Assembly: GCA_024500155.1 (NCBI GenBank)
Contig: CM044862.1
Span: 43,844,001 to 43,908,000, forward strand
DNA length: 64,000 nt
Direction: 5' to 3'
From: Chenopodium formosanum
Lineage: Eukaryota; Streptophyta; Magnoliopsida; Caryophyllales; Amaranthaceae
A program made the translations under genes and the position numbers. This document shows positions 47,870 through 60,600 of the stretch, piece by piece (position 1 is the first letter of the stretch; the number at the start of each line of letters is the position of its first letter). Below the pieces are notes generated by a model that did not search any database, had not been told where the DNA came from, and saw only the letters and a list, made by a program, of their open reading frames with translations.

Positions 47870-48720
47870 CCACGAATGCGCGCCCGCGAAGACACCGCGC
47901 AGAGGTCGCGCATAGCTTCTGCCTCGACTCTGATTTTGGACTCAATCTCGTGCGCTTTCTGACAGGGCTGCGCGGCCGCGAGGTCTGGGTTGCTCCTTGC
48001 TGTGAGTTTGGTTCAATTGGTGCGATTGGAGATGCGAATTGGTGGTGAAATGGGAGGTGAGGTTGGGTGGTTTCGGTGCGATTGGGAGGAGCAAGGTTTT
48101 GTGGGTTGGTGTCAATTGAGGTCAGGTGGCTGCGAATGGGTGATATCGATGGTTGAAATTGGTGGCGGTGGCTGGTGTAATGGTGGTGTTGTGAGGTGAA
48201 GCAGGGGAGGTGCAATGCGAGGGAGTTTGGTTTAATTGGTGATTGATAGGCGATTGGCGGTTTTGGCGGAGGTTGATTGGAGGTGGCTGATGGTGTTGGT
48301 GTTGTTGACGGTTGTTGTCGCTGCTGTTGCTGTTGGTGTTGTGATGTGTGGTGGTTTCGGTGTTGGGTGAATTGCGGTTATTGGTGGGTGGTGATTGGAG
48401 GTGTTTTGGTGGTTTTGCGTGGCTATGGATTGGAGTAATTGGTGAATTGGTTGCGGCTGAAGGTGTTGGTGTGGGGTTGAAGGTGTGTGGTGGTAAGTGG
48501 TGAGCTGCGTGGTGTTGGTGGTGTTGTGTTGGTGGGTGGAGGTTGCTGTGAGGGCTGGTGGGAGCAGGGGATTGGTTGGTGCGTGAATTTGTGGGCTGAT
48601 TTGTGTGAGGTTGATGTGGTGGAGGATAAGGAAGGTAGGGTGTATGATAAGTTGGCAGCAAAAGGAGGTAAGGGGCAGCAGCTTGCTTGGCTCAAATTAT
48701 GTGCCTCGAACCTCGGACCT
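47870..48720. other. GC-rich then G/T-rich low-complexity part of the LTR
   Basis: A short GC-rich island (47876-47985, many GCGC) is followed by about 700 bp dominated on the plus strand by GGTGGT, GGTGTTG and GATTGG. It makes long overlapping open frames on both strands, none with a recognisable domain. Confidence 0.65.
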
Positions 48721-48785
48721 TGAACTCGAATATGACTTTGAAACCCGGAGCGCCTACAACCAAAAACAACACGAGGGTGAATTGG

Positions 48786-48915
48786 AAAATAAAATAAAAT
48801 AAAGTAAAATAAAATAAGATAAAATAAGATAAATAAAGTAAAATAAAATAAAATAAAATAAGATGCTAAAACTAAAGAAATAATAAAATAAAATAAAATA
48901 AAATAAAATACGAAA
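48786..48915. repeat. AAAAT-type pentanucleotide microsatellite
   Basis: Runs of AAATA/AAAAT with GT and GAT interruptions (AATAAAGTAAAATAAAATAAG). A-rich sequence continues to 49130. Confidence 0.85.
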
Positions 48916-49187
48916 CTAAAATAAATAAGAAAACGAGATAAAAAGAGAAATTATTAAAAATATAAACTAACGACTTAAACTACAAACATTAAAAGAAAGA
49001 AAAATAAAATAAAACACGAAAATAAACTAAAAACTATAGAAAATTACAAAAATACTCAAAATAAAGAATAAAAGACAAGAATAAGAGAATAAAGAAAAAA
49101 AGGACAAAAAAGGTTAAATTATTGGAAAAATAAGCCGAAAAACGACTCAATAAACACCCTAAAAAGTGGCATAAAAGTCACTTATCA

Positions 49188-52100
49188 GTTATACACATTC
49201 AAACGAAGCTTTTTAAATCAAATGAAAGTTTAACACATTTAAACTAACCTGTTTAGATCGAAATAAAGTCAAACACATTAAAAAAAATCTTAATGAATCA
49301 AAAGAAAGTAAAAAACATTCAATAAATATTTTTGAATAACAAGAAAGTCAAACACATTTAAATAAAGCTTTTTTAATCAAATGAAAGTCAAACACATTCA
49401 AACAAATCTTTTTAAATCAAATGAAAGTGAAACACATTCAAACTAACCTTTTTAGATCGAAATACAGTCAAACACATTCAAAAAAAGCTAAATGAATCAA
49501 AAGAAAGTCAAAAACATTCAATAAATGTTTTTGAATAACAAGAAAGTCAAACACATTTAAACAAAGCTTTTTTAATCAAAAGAAAGTCAAACACATTCAA
49601 ACAAATCTTTTTGAATCAAATGAAAGTCAAACACATTCAAACATAGCTTTTTAAATCAAATGAAAGTCAAACACATTTAAACAAAGCTTTTTAAATTAAA
49701 TTAACGTCAAAAATATTCAAAAAAATCTTTTTGAATCGAAATAAAGTCTAACACATTCAAAAAAAGCTTTTTGAATCAAATGAAAGTCAAACACATTCAA
49801 ACAAAGCTTTTTGAATCAAATAAAAGTCTAACACATTCAAACAAAACTTTTTGAATCAAATAAAACTCAAACACATTCTATAAAATCTTTTTGGATCGAA
49901 ATACAATAAAACACATTCAAACAAAGCTTTATGAATCAAAAGAAAGTCAAACACATTCTAACAATTCTTTTTCAATCGAAAAAAGTAAAACACATTCAAA
50001 CAAAGTTTTTAAATTAAAAGAAAGTCAAACACATTCAAACAAATGTTTTTGAATCAAATGACAGTCAAACATATTCAAACAAAGCTTTTTAAATCAAATG
50101 AAAGTCAAACACATTCAAACAAATCTTTTTAGATCGAAATATAGTCAAACACATTCAAACAAATCTTTTAAAATCAAAAAAAACTCAAACACATTCAAAA
50201 AAATCTTTTTAAATCGAAATAAAGTCAAACACATTCAAACAAAGCTTTTTGAATCAAGAGAAAGTCAAACACATTCAAACAAAGCTTTTTGAATCAAATG
50301 AAAGTTAAACACATTCAAACAAAGCTTTTTGAATCAAATGAAAGTTAAACACATTCAAACAAAGCTTTTTGAATCAAATGAAAGTCAAACAAATTTTTTT
50401 GAATCAAATAAAAGTCAAACACATTCAAATAAATCTTTTAGAATCAAAATAAAGTCAAACACATTCAATCAAATCTTTTTGAATCAAATGAAAGTCAAAC
50501 ACATTCAAACAAAGCTTTTTGAATCAAATTAGAGTCAAACACATTCAAACAAATCTCTTTAGATCAAACTACAGTCAAACACATTCAAACAAACCATTAT
50601 GGATCAAAATAAAAACAAACACATTCTAACAATTCTTTTTGAATCGAAAAAAATAAAACACATTTAAACAAAGTTTTTTTTTAAAAAAGAAAGTCATACA
50701 CATTCAAACAAAGCTTTTTGAATCAAATAAAAGTCAAACACATTCAAACAAATATTTTTGAATCATATGAAAGTCAAACACATTCAAACATAGCTTTTTG
50801 AATCAAATGAAAGTCAAACACATTCAAACATAGCTTTTTGAATCAAATGAAAGTCAAACACATTGAGGCAAAGCTTTTTGAATCAAATGAAAGTTAAACA
50901 CATTCAAACGAAGCTTTTTAAATCAAATGAAAGTCAAATACAATCAAACTAATCTTTTTAGATCAAAATACAATCAAACACATTCAAAAAAAGCTAAATG
51001 AAACAAAAGAAAGTAAAAAACATTCAATAAATGTTTTTGAATAACAAGAAAGTCAAATACATTTAAATAAAGCTTTTTTAATCAAATGAAAGTCAAACAC
51101 ATTCAAACAAATCTTTTAAAATCCAATGAAAGTCAAACACATTCAAACTAACCTTTAAAGATTAAAATACAGTCAAACACATTCAAAAAAAGCTAAATGA
51201 ATAAAAAGAAAGTAAAAAACATCCAATAAATGTTTTTGAATAACAAGAAAGTCAAACACATTTAAACAAAGCTTTTTTAATTAAATGAAAGTCAAACACA
51301 TTCAAACAAATAATTTTAAATCAAATGAAAGTCAAACATATTCAAACATAGCTTTTTGAATCAAATGAAAGTGAAACACATTCAAACAAAGCTTTTTGAA
51401 TCAAATGAAAATTAAACACATTCAATTAAATCTTTTTGAATCGAAATGAAGTCAAACATATTCAAACAAAGCTTTTTGAATCAAATGAATGTCAAACACA
51501 TTCAAACAAAGCTTTTTGTATCAAATGAAAGTTAAACACATTCAAACGAAGCCTTTTAAATCAAATGAAAGTTTAACACATTTAAACTAACCTTTTTAGA
51601 TTGAAATAAAGTCAAACACATTAAAAAAAATCTTAATGAATCAAAAGAACGTAAAAAACATTCAATAAATATTTTTGAATAACAAGAAAGTCAAACACAT
51701 TTAAATAAAGCTTTTTTAATCAAATGAAAGTCAAACACATTCAAACAAATCTTTTTAAATCAAATGAAAGTAAAACACATTCAAACTAACCTTTTTAGAT
51801 CGAAATACAATCAAACACATTCAAAAAAAGCTAAATGAATCAAAAGAAAGTCAAAAACATTCAATAAATGTTTTTGAATAACAAGAATGTCAAACACATT
51901 TAAACAAAGCTTTTTTAAGCAAAAGAAAGTCAAACACATTCAAACAAATCTTTTTGTATCAAATAAAAGTCAAACACATTCAAACATAGCTTTTTAAATC
52001 AAATGAAAGTCAAACACATTCAAACAAAGCTTTTTGAATTAAATGAACGTCAAAAATATTCAAAAAAATCTTTTTGAATCGAAATAAAGTCTAACACATT

Positions 52101-54050
52101 CAAAAAAAGCTTTTTGAATCAAATGAAAATCAAACACATTCATACAAAGCTTTTTAAATCAAATGAAAGTCAAACACATTCTTACAAAACTTTTTGAATC
52201 AAATAAAACTCAAACACATTCTATAAAATCTTTTTGGATCGAAATACAATAAAACACATTCAAACAAAGCTTTATGAATCAAAAGAAAGTCAAACACATT
52301 CTAACAAGTCTTTTTCAATCGAAGAAAGTAAAACACATTTAAACAAAGTTTTTTAAGTAAAAGAAAGTCAAACACATTCAAACAAAGGTTTTTAAATCAA
52401 AGGATAGTCAAACATATTCAAACAAAGCTTTTTGAATCAAATGAAAGTCAAACACATTCAAACAAATCTTTTTAGATCGAAATACAGTCAAACACATTTA
52501 AACAAATCTTTTAGAATCAAATAAAAGTCAAACACATTCAAAAAAATCTTTTTAAATCGAAATAAAGTCAAACACATTAAAACAAAGCTTTTTGAATCAA
52601 GAGAAAGTCAAACACATTCAAACAAAGCTTTTTGAATCAAATGAAAGTTAAACACATTCAAACAAAGCTTTTTGAATCAAATGAAAGTCAAACAAATTTT
52701 TTTGAATCAAATGAAAGTCAAACACATTCAAATAAATCTTTTAGAATCCAAATAAAGTCTAACACATTCAATCAAATCTTTTTGAATCAAATGAAAGTCA
52801 AACACATTCAAACAAAGCTTTTTGAATCAAATTAGAGTCAAACACATTCAAACAAATCTCTTTAGATCAAACTACAGTCAAACACATTCAAACAAACCAT
52901 TATGGATCAAAATAAAAACAAACACATTCTAACAATTCTTTTTTAATCGAAAAAAATAAAACACATTTAAACAAAGTTTTTTTAAAAAAAAAAGAAAGTC
53001 ATACACATTCAAACAAAGCTTTTTGAATCAAGTAAAAGTCAAACACATTCAAACAAATATTTTTGAATCATATGAAAGTCAAACACATTCAAACATAGCT
53101 TTTTGAATCAAATGAAAGTCAAACACATTCAAACATAGCTTTTTGAATCAAATGAAAGTCAAACACATTAAAACAAAGCTTTTTGAATCAAATGAAAGTT
53201 AAACACATTCAAACGAAGCTTTTTAAATCAAATGAAAGTCAAACACAATCAAACTAACCTTTTTAGATCAAAATACAGTCAAACACGTTAAAAAAAAGCT
53301 TAATGAAACAAAAGAAAGTAAAAAACATTTAATAAATGTTTTTGAATAACAAGAAAGTCAAACACATTTAAATAAAGCTTTTTTAATCAAATGAAATTCA
53401 AACACATTCAAACAAATCTTTTAAAATTCAATGAAAGTCAAACACATTCAAACTAACCTTTTTAGATCAAAATACAGTCAAACACATTCAAAAAAAGCTA
53501 AATGAATCAACAGAAAGTGAAAAACATTCAATAAATATTTTTGAATAACAAGAAAGTCAAACACATTTAAACAAAGCTTTTTTAATTAAATGAAAGTCAA
53601 ACACATTCAAACAAAAAATTTTAAATCAAATGAAAGTCAAACATATTCAAACATAGCTTTTTGAATCAAATGAAAGACAAACACATTCAAACAAATCTTT
53701 TTAAATCAAATGAAAGTTAAACACATTCAAACAAAGCTTTTTGAATCAAATGAAATTCAAACACATTCAAATAAATCTTTTTGAATCGAAATGATGTCAA
53801 ACACATTCAAACAAAGCTTTTTGAATCAAATGAATGTCAAACACATTCAAACATAGCTTTTTGTATCAAATGAAAGTTAAACACATTCAAACAAAGCTTT
53901 TTAAATCAAATGAAAGTCAAACACATTCAAACTAACCTTTTTAGATCGAAATAAAGTTAAACACATTAAAAAAAAGCTTAATGAATCAGAAGAAAGTAAA
54001 AAACATTCAATAAATATTTATGAATAACAAGAAAGTCAAACACATTTAAA
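49188..54050. repeat. 40-bp satellite, segment 8
   Basis: Two further copies of the 2.3-kb unit. It contains the empty sites for the CACTA (50038-50040, 52381-52383) and for the 2.6-kb LTR (51531-51535). A doubled monomer near 50290-50370 accounts for the one-monomer length difference between units. Confidence 0.96.
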
Positions 54051-55014
54051 TACCTCTGCAGATGCCTTGATGAGCTTAGGTTGTCTCCTAACTTTAACTT
54101 TCACCCTAGATGTGAAAAGTTAAACCTAACTCACATGATGTTTGCTGATGATTTATTGATGTTTTCTCGAGCTGATAGTGTTTCTGTTAAGCTTCTCTTC
54201 CAAGCCTTCTCGAAATTCTCGAGTGCCTCTGGGCTTTCTGCTAATCTTGATAAAAGTGAAGTCTATTTTGGAGGTGTCTCTTTTGAGGTTCAGAATGAGT
54301 TGAGGGAGCTTCTTGGTGTTTCTCAAGGCTCCATTCCTTTTAGGTATCTTGGGGTCCCTCTCTCTTCAAAGAAACTTACTGTTGCTCAATGTAGGCCTTT
54401 GGTGGAGAGAGTCACTGCTAGGATTCAAGGGTGGATGGCTAAACACCTGTCCTACGCTGGGAGGCTTCAATTGGTGAAGAGTGTGTTGTTTGGTATACAG
54501 ACTTATTGGGCTCAAATTTTTATTCTTCCGAAGAAAATTCTGAAAGAGATTGAGGCTAGGTTCAGATGCTTTCTTTGGACTGGATCCTCAGCTCCTGCTA
54601 AGAAGTCTTTGGTTGCTTGGAATTATGTTTGTCTTCCTAAAGTTTGTGGTGGCTGGAATCTGATTTCTTTTCCTGAGTGGAATAAAGCAGCTGTCACTAA
54701 GTCACTTTGGGATATTGCTCACAAGGCTGATAATCTTTGGGTTAAGTGGGTTCATATCTACTATTTCAAGCACAAAGATTGTTGGACCACTCCTACCCCT
54801 GCTAGATGCTCCTGGTTCTTGAAGAAGATTTTGAGTTGTAGAGATGTTGTGAATGATCAAGGGGGATGGAATGGTTTTGTTCAGGGCAACAAGATGAAAA
54901 TCAAGAAGCTTTATGCTGCTATTAGGCCTCAAGTGCCTAAAGTTCCTTGGAAGAGAGTTACTTGCCATAACTTAGCAACTCCCAAGAGTGTTTTCATATT
55001 GTGGCTAGCTTTAA
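54051..55014 (+). mobile_element. LINE internal fragment, truncated at both ends
   Basis: It begins within the reverse transcriptase domain (just before motif C) and stops in the ORF2 C-terminal region at GGCTAGCTTTA, where satellite (AAAAGTAAAACACATTC) follows directly. There is no poly(A), no 3' UTR and no visible target-site duplication. A simple LINE insertion cannot give this end, so the 3' part was lost by deletion or recombination within the satellite. The LINE at 32264 continues past the same point (GGCTAGCTTTATGG), showing what is missing. Confidence 0.92.
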
Positions 55015-55166
55015 AAAGTAAAACACATTCAAACAAAGTTGTTTTAATCAAAAGAAAGTCAAACACATTTAAACAAAGGTTTTTGAATCAAATGAAAGTC
55101 AAACATATTCAAACTAAGCTTTTTGAATCAAATGAAAGTCAAACACATTCAAACATAGCTTTTTGA
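54051..55166 (+). pseudogene. Open LINE ORF2 fragment reading into satellite
   Basis: One frame is open from 54051 through the LINE fragment and the first 150 bases of satellite to TAA at 55164-55166 (about 371 codons; no ATG near the left junction). LINE residues include THMMFADDLLMFSRADS (motif C at 54141-54152), RYLGVPLSSKKL, HLSYAGRLQLVKSVLFG and PKVPWKRVTCHN. After WLAL the frame goes into satellite-encoded residues (KSKTHSNKVVLIKRKSNTF). Unlike the other two LINE copies it has no internal stop in 960 bp, so it may be the youngest. Motifs A and B are absent, so no active enzyme is expected. Confidence 0.85.
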
Positions 55167-56907
55167 ATCAAATGAAAGTTGAACACATTCAAACTTAGCT
55201 TTTTGAATCAAATGAAAGTCAAACACATTCAAACAAAGCTTTTAGAATCAAATGAAAGTCAAACACATTCAAATAAATCTTTTAGAATCCAAATAAAGTC
55301 AAACACATTCCAAAAAATCTTTTTGAATCAAATGAAAGTTAAACACATTCAAACAAAGCTTTTTGAATCAAATGAAAGTTATACACATTCAAACATAGCT
55401 TTTTGAATCAAATAAAAGTCAAACACGTTCAAACTAACCTTTTTAGATTGAAATACAGTTTAACATATTCAAAAAAAGATTCATGAATCAAAAGAAAGTA
55501 AAAACATTTCAATAAATGTTTTTTAATAACAAGAAAGTCAAACACATTTAAACAAAGCTTTTTGAATCGATATAAAGTCAAACACATTCAAACAAAGGTT
55601 TTTTAATCGAAAGAAAATTCAAACACATTCAAAAAATCTTTTTGAATCAAAAGAAATTCAAACACATTCTAAAAAAGCTTTTTGAATCAAATAAAAGTCA
55701 TTCAAACTAAGCTTTTTAAATAAAATGAAAGTTAAACACATTCAAACAAATCTTTTTAGATCGAAATACAGTCAAACACATTCAATTAAAGCTTTATGAA
55801 TCAAAAGAAAGACAAACACATTTTAACAGTTCTTTTTAAATCAATAAAAAGTAAAACACATTCAAACAAAGTTTTTTGAATCAAAAGAAAATCAAACACA
55901 TCCAAACAAAGGTTTTTTAATCAAATGAAAGTCAAACACATTCAAACAAATCATTTTAAATCAAATGAAAGTCAAACACATTCAAACATAGCTTTTTGAA
56001 TCAAATGAAAGTCAAACACATTCAGACAAAGCTTTTTTTATTAATTCAAAGTCAAAAACATTAAAAAAAATCTTTTTGAATCGAAATAAAGTCTAACTTA
56101 TTCAAACATAGCTTTTTGAATCAAATGAAAGTTAAACACATTCAAACAAAGCTTTTTGAATATAGTGAAAGTTAAACACATTCAAATAAATCTCTTTAAA
56201 TCGAAATAAAGTTATTCACATTTAAACAAATCTTTTTGAATCATATGTAAGACAAACACATTCAAACAAAGCTTTTTGAATCAAATGAAAGTTAATCACA
56301 TTCAAACAAAGCTTTTTGAATCAACTGAAAGTCAAACACGGTTAAAAAAGCTTTTAGAATCAAATGAAAGTCAATTACATTCTAACAAATATTTTTAAAT
56401 CATATGAAAGTCAAACACATTCAAACATAGCTTTTTTAATCAAATGAATGTCAAATACATACAAACAAAGCTTTTAAAATCAAATGAAATCAAAGACATT
56501 ATAATAAATCTTTTTAAATCGAAATAAAATCAAACACATTCAAACAAAGCTTTTTGAATCAAATGAATGTCAAACACATTCAAACAAAGCTTTTTGAATC
56601 AAATGAAAGTCCAACACATTCAAACAAAGCTTTTTGAATCAAATGAAAGTCAAACACATTCAAACGAAGCTTTTTGAATCAAAATAAAGTTAAACAAATT
56701 CATACATAGCTTTTTGAATCAAACGAAAGTCTAACAGATTCAAACAAAACTTTTTGGATCAAATGAAAGTTAAGGACATTCAAACAAATCTTTTGAATCA
56801 ACAGAAGTCAAACATATTCAAACAAAGCTTTTGGAATCAAAATAAAGTCAAACAAATTCATATATAGCTATTTGAATCAAATGAAAGTTAAACACATTCA
56901 AACTAAG
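55015..56907. repeat. 40-bp satellite, segment 9
   Basis: Contains the landmark run TTAATTCAAAGTC (about 56040), GAATATAGTGAAAG (about 56157) and ACGGTTAAAAAAGC (about 56338), which recurs about 3.47 kb further right. It ends CTAAG (56903-56907), the left target copy of the 719-bp LTR. Confidence 0.95.
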
Positions 56908-57626
56908 TGATGCAAGTCTAAGCATGGAGAACTTTAAAGATTTGCTTATCATGCATCAAGATAGCTTGTCCCTAAACATTGATTCAAGCCAAGCATTGCA
57001 TGGATACTTTCTTGGATATCAAAGCAAAGCCACGGTTTGCTTAGTGGCTTTTCTTGGAGTCTAGTTCACTTTCTTGAACTTTCTTGAATTTTCTTTACTT
57101 AGATTTTGCTTACAAGTTTTTACCTTTCACTTGAAAGGGTTTTTCTTGGTTCAAGCATTAGGATCTTAATCTTTATTTAGTTCTTTAATTTTTATTTATT
57201 TATTTAGTTGCTTTAAAAATCAGTTAGTTAGCAAAATAAATCAGTTTGGTGTATGCTTGTGCGCCAAGGTGCTTGCTCTTCAAGCAAGTTAGAATTCTAG
57301 TTTAATTAGGATTGAATTAGAGACTTGTCCTAATCTTCCTAGGAAAACTAAGTCTTATAAATAGGGCTGTAAACACACGAATAGAGATACATAGAGATTA
57401 ATATTCAGATTTATTTCTTAAGTTGCATACTTGAGTTATTTGTTGATTGTGATCAATTGCTGTTTTGCTTGTTTTAGTTAAAACATTCGTTTGGATTGAT
57501 TAATTAGGTGGATTCTTAATTGATTAATCTTAGTTTTTGTGTAATTCTTGGTGGATTTCCTGTATAGAATTAGACTTAAACATATCCCTTGTGTTTTGTT
57601 GATTTTCGGATCAATAATTCACATCA
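56908..57626 (+). mobile_element. 719-bp solo LTR with perfect target duplication
   Basis: Ends TGATGCAAGTC and AATTCACATCA form the inverted repeat TGATG/CATCA. CTAAG is present on both sides (56903-56907 and 57627-57631). The paralogous empty site at 60371-60375 has CTAAG once in the same context. A TATA box (TATAAATAG, 57356-57364) gives plus orientation. The unmutated duplication suggests a fairly recent event. No internal coding region remains, as expected after LTR-LTR recombination. Family not recognised; Ty1/copia is possible. Confidence 0.92.
57356..57364 (+). promoter_or_regulatory. TATA box of the 719-bp LTR
   Basis: TCTTATAAATAGGGC about 450 bases into the LTR, with sequence typical of a transcription start about 30 bases later. 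Function inferred. Confidence 0.6.
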
Positions 57627-60600
57627 CTAAGTTTTTTGAATCAAATGAAAGTCAACACATTCAAACAAATCTTTGTAGATCGAAACAAAATCAAACACAT
57701 TCAAACAAAGCATTTTTAATTAAATGAAAGTTAAACACATTCAAATAAATATTTTTAAATCAAAAGAAAGTCAAACACATTCAAACAAAGCTTTTTGAAT
57801 TAAAAGAAAGTCAAACACATTCAAACAAAGTTTTTTGAATCAAATGAAAGTCAAACACATTCAAACAATTCTTTTTAAATCATTTGAAAGTCAAACTTAT
57901 TCAAACATAGCTTTTTGAATCAAATGAAAGTCAAACACATTCAAACAAAGGTTTTTAAATCAAAAGAATGATAAACACATTCAAACAAAGCTTTTTTAAT
58001 TAAATGAAAGTCAAACACATTCAAACAAAGTTTTTTTAATCAAAATAAAGTCAAACAGATTCAAACGTAACTTTTTAAATCAAATGAAAGTCAAACACAT
58101 TCTAACACAGCCTTTTGAATCAAATGAAAGTCAAACACATTCAAATAAAGCTTTTTGAATCAAATGAAAGTCAAACACATTCAAATAATTCTTTTTTAAT
58201 CGAAAAAAGTAAAACACATTCAAACAAAAATTTTTGAATCAAAAGAAATTCAAACACATTCAAACAAAGCTTTTTAAATCAAAAGAAAGTCAAACACATT
58301 CAAACAAAGTTTTATGAGTCAAACGAAAGTCAAACACATTCTAACAATTCTTTTGGAATCGAAAAAAGTAATACACATTCAAACTAAGTTTTTTTAATCA
58401 AAACAAAGTCAAAAACATTCAAACAAATTTTTTTGTTTCAAATGAAAGTCAAACACATTCAAACAAATATTTTTAAATCATATGAAATTCAAACACATTC
58501 AAACATAGCTTTTTGAATAAAATGAAAGTCAAACAAATTTAAACAAAGCTTTTTACATCAAATGAAAGTCAAACATAGCTTTTTGAATCAAATGAAAGTC
58601 AAACACATTCAAACAAAGCTTTTCAGATCAAATGAAAGTCAAACACATTCAAACAAGATTTTTGAATCAAATGAAAGTCAAAAACATTCAAACAAATCTT
58701 TCAAAATCAAAAGAAAGTGAAACACATTCAAGCATAGCTTTTTGAATCAAATGAAAGTCAAACACATTCAAACAATTCTTTTTAAATCATTTGAAAGTCA
58801 AATTTAATCAAACATAGGTTTTTGAATCAAATGAAAGTCAAACACATTCAAACAAAGGTTTTTTAATCAAAAGAATGATAAACACATTCAAACAAAGCAT
58901 TTTTAATTAAATGAAAGTCAAACACATTCAAACAAAGTTTTTTCAATCAAATTAAAGTCAAATACATTCAAACAAATCTTTTTAGATCGAAATACAGTAA
59001 AACACAATCAAAAAAAGTTTTATGAATCAAAGTAAATTCTAATACATTCTATCAATTCTTTTTAAAATCGAAAAAAATAAAACACATTCAAACAAAGTTT
59101 TTTGAATCAAATAAAAGTCAAACACATTCAAACAAATATTTTTAAATCATATGAAAGTCAAACACATTCAAACATAGCTTTTTGAATCAAATGAAAGTCA
59201 AACACATTCTAATAAAGCTTTTTTAATTAAATGAAAGTCAAACACATTCAAATAAATCTTTTTGAATCGAAATGAAGTCAAACACATTCAAACAAAGCTT
59301 TTTGAATCAAAAGAAAGTCAAAAACATTCAAACAAAGCTTTTTGCATCAAATGAAAGTAAAACACATTTAAACAAAGCTTTTTTAATCAAATGAAAGTCA
59401 AACACATTAAAACAAATCATTTTAAATCAAATGAAAGTCAAACACATTCAAACATAGCTTATTGAATCAAATGAAAGTCAAACACATTCAGACAAAGCTT
59501 TTTTAATTAATTCAAAGTCAAAAACATTAAAAAAAATCTTTTTGAATTGAATTAAAGTCTAACTTATTCAAACATAGCTTTTTGAGTCAAATGAAAGTCA
59601 AACACAATCAAACAAAGTTTTTTGAATATAGTGAAAGTCAAACACATTCAAATAAATCTCTTTGAATCGAAATAAAGTTATTCACATTTAAACAAATCTT
59701 TTTGAATCATATGAAAGACAAACAAATTCAAACAAAGTTTTTTGAATCAAATGAAAGTTAAACACATTCAAACAAAGCTTTTTGAATCAACTGAAAGTCA
59801 AACACGGTTAATAAAGCTTTTAGAATCAAATGAAAGTCAATTACATTCTAACAAATATTTTTAAATCATATGAAAGTCAAACACATTCAAACATAGCTTT
59901 TTTAATCAAATGAAAGTCAAATACATATAAACAAAGCTTTTAAAATCAAATGAAATCAAACACATTATAATAAATGTTTTAAAATCGAAATAAAATCAAA
60001 CACATTCAAACAAAGCTTTTTGAATCAAATGAATGACAAAACACATTCAAACAAAGCTTTTTGAATCAAATGAAAGTCCAACACATTTAAACAAAGCTTT
60101 TTGAATCAAATGAAAGTTAAACACATTCAAACAAAGCTTTTTGAATCAAAATAAATTCAAAAAAATTCATACTTAGCTTTTTGAATCAAATAAAAGTCAA
60201 ACATATTCAAACAAAACTTTTTGGATCAAATGAAAGTTAAGGACATTCAAACAAATCTTTTTGAATCAACAGAAGTCAAACATATTCAAACAAAGCTTTT
60301 GGAATCAAAATCAAGTCAAACAAATTCATACATAGCTATTTGAATCAAATGAAAGTTAAACACTTTCAAACTAAGTTTTTTGAATCAAACGAAAGTCAAC
60401 ACATTCAAACAAATCTTTGTAGATCGAAACAAAGTCAAAAACATTCAAACAAAGCAATTTTAATTAAATTTAAGTTAAACACATTCAAACAATTCTTTTT
60501 AAATCAAAAGAAAGTCAAACACATTCAAACAAAGCTTTTTGAATCAAAAGAAAGTTAAACACACTCAAACAAATCTTTTTGAATCAAATGAAAGTAAAAC

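Larger units (their letters stand above)
46575..49187 (-). mobile_element. Large solo LTR (2613 bp), minus orientation
   Basis: On the minus strand it begins TGATAAGTGACTTTTATGCC and ends CCCTCGATCA, so TG..CA ends with the inverted repeat TGAT/ATCA. Flanks are GTTAA (46570-46574) and GTTAT (49188-49192). The paralogous empty site at 51531-51535 reads GTTAA followed by the same satellite, so the insertion is a clean 5-bp duplication with one later change. A minus-strand TATA box lies at 47486-47495. There is no polyprotein; the frames at 47829-48695 are His/Pro/Thr- and Gly/Val-rich low complexity. The retrotransposon family is not recognised. Confidence 0.82.
45117..54050. repeat. Higher-order array, unit about 2.3 kb
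   Basis: The landmark ACAAATTTTTTTGAATC lies at 45428, 50389 and 52692. After removing the inserted LTR with its target duplication (2618 bp), spacings are about 2343 and 2303 bp. The landmark AAGAGAAAGTC (45336, 50257, 52597) gives about 2303 and 2340. The 40-bp difference is one additional monomer near 50300. A shorter related copy with landmark at about 42270 precedes the CACTA element. Confidence 0.88.

Noticed and set aside
47829..48723. Overlapping His/Pro/Thr-rich (minus) and Gly/Val-rich (plus) frames of 65-179 codons
   Set aside because: Low-complexity G/T-rich part of a solo LTR; frames on both strands are open over the same bases.
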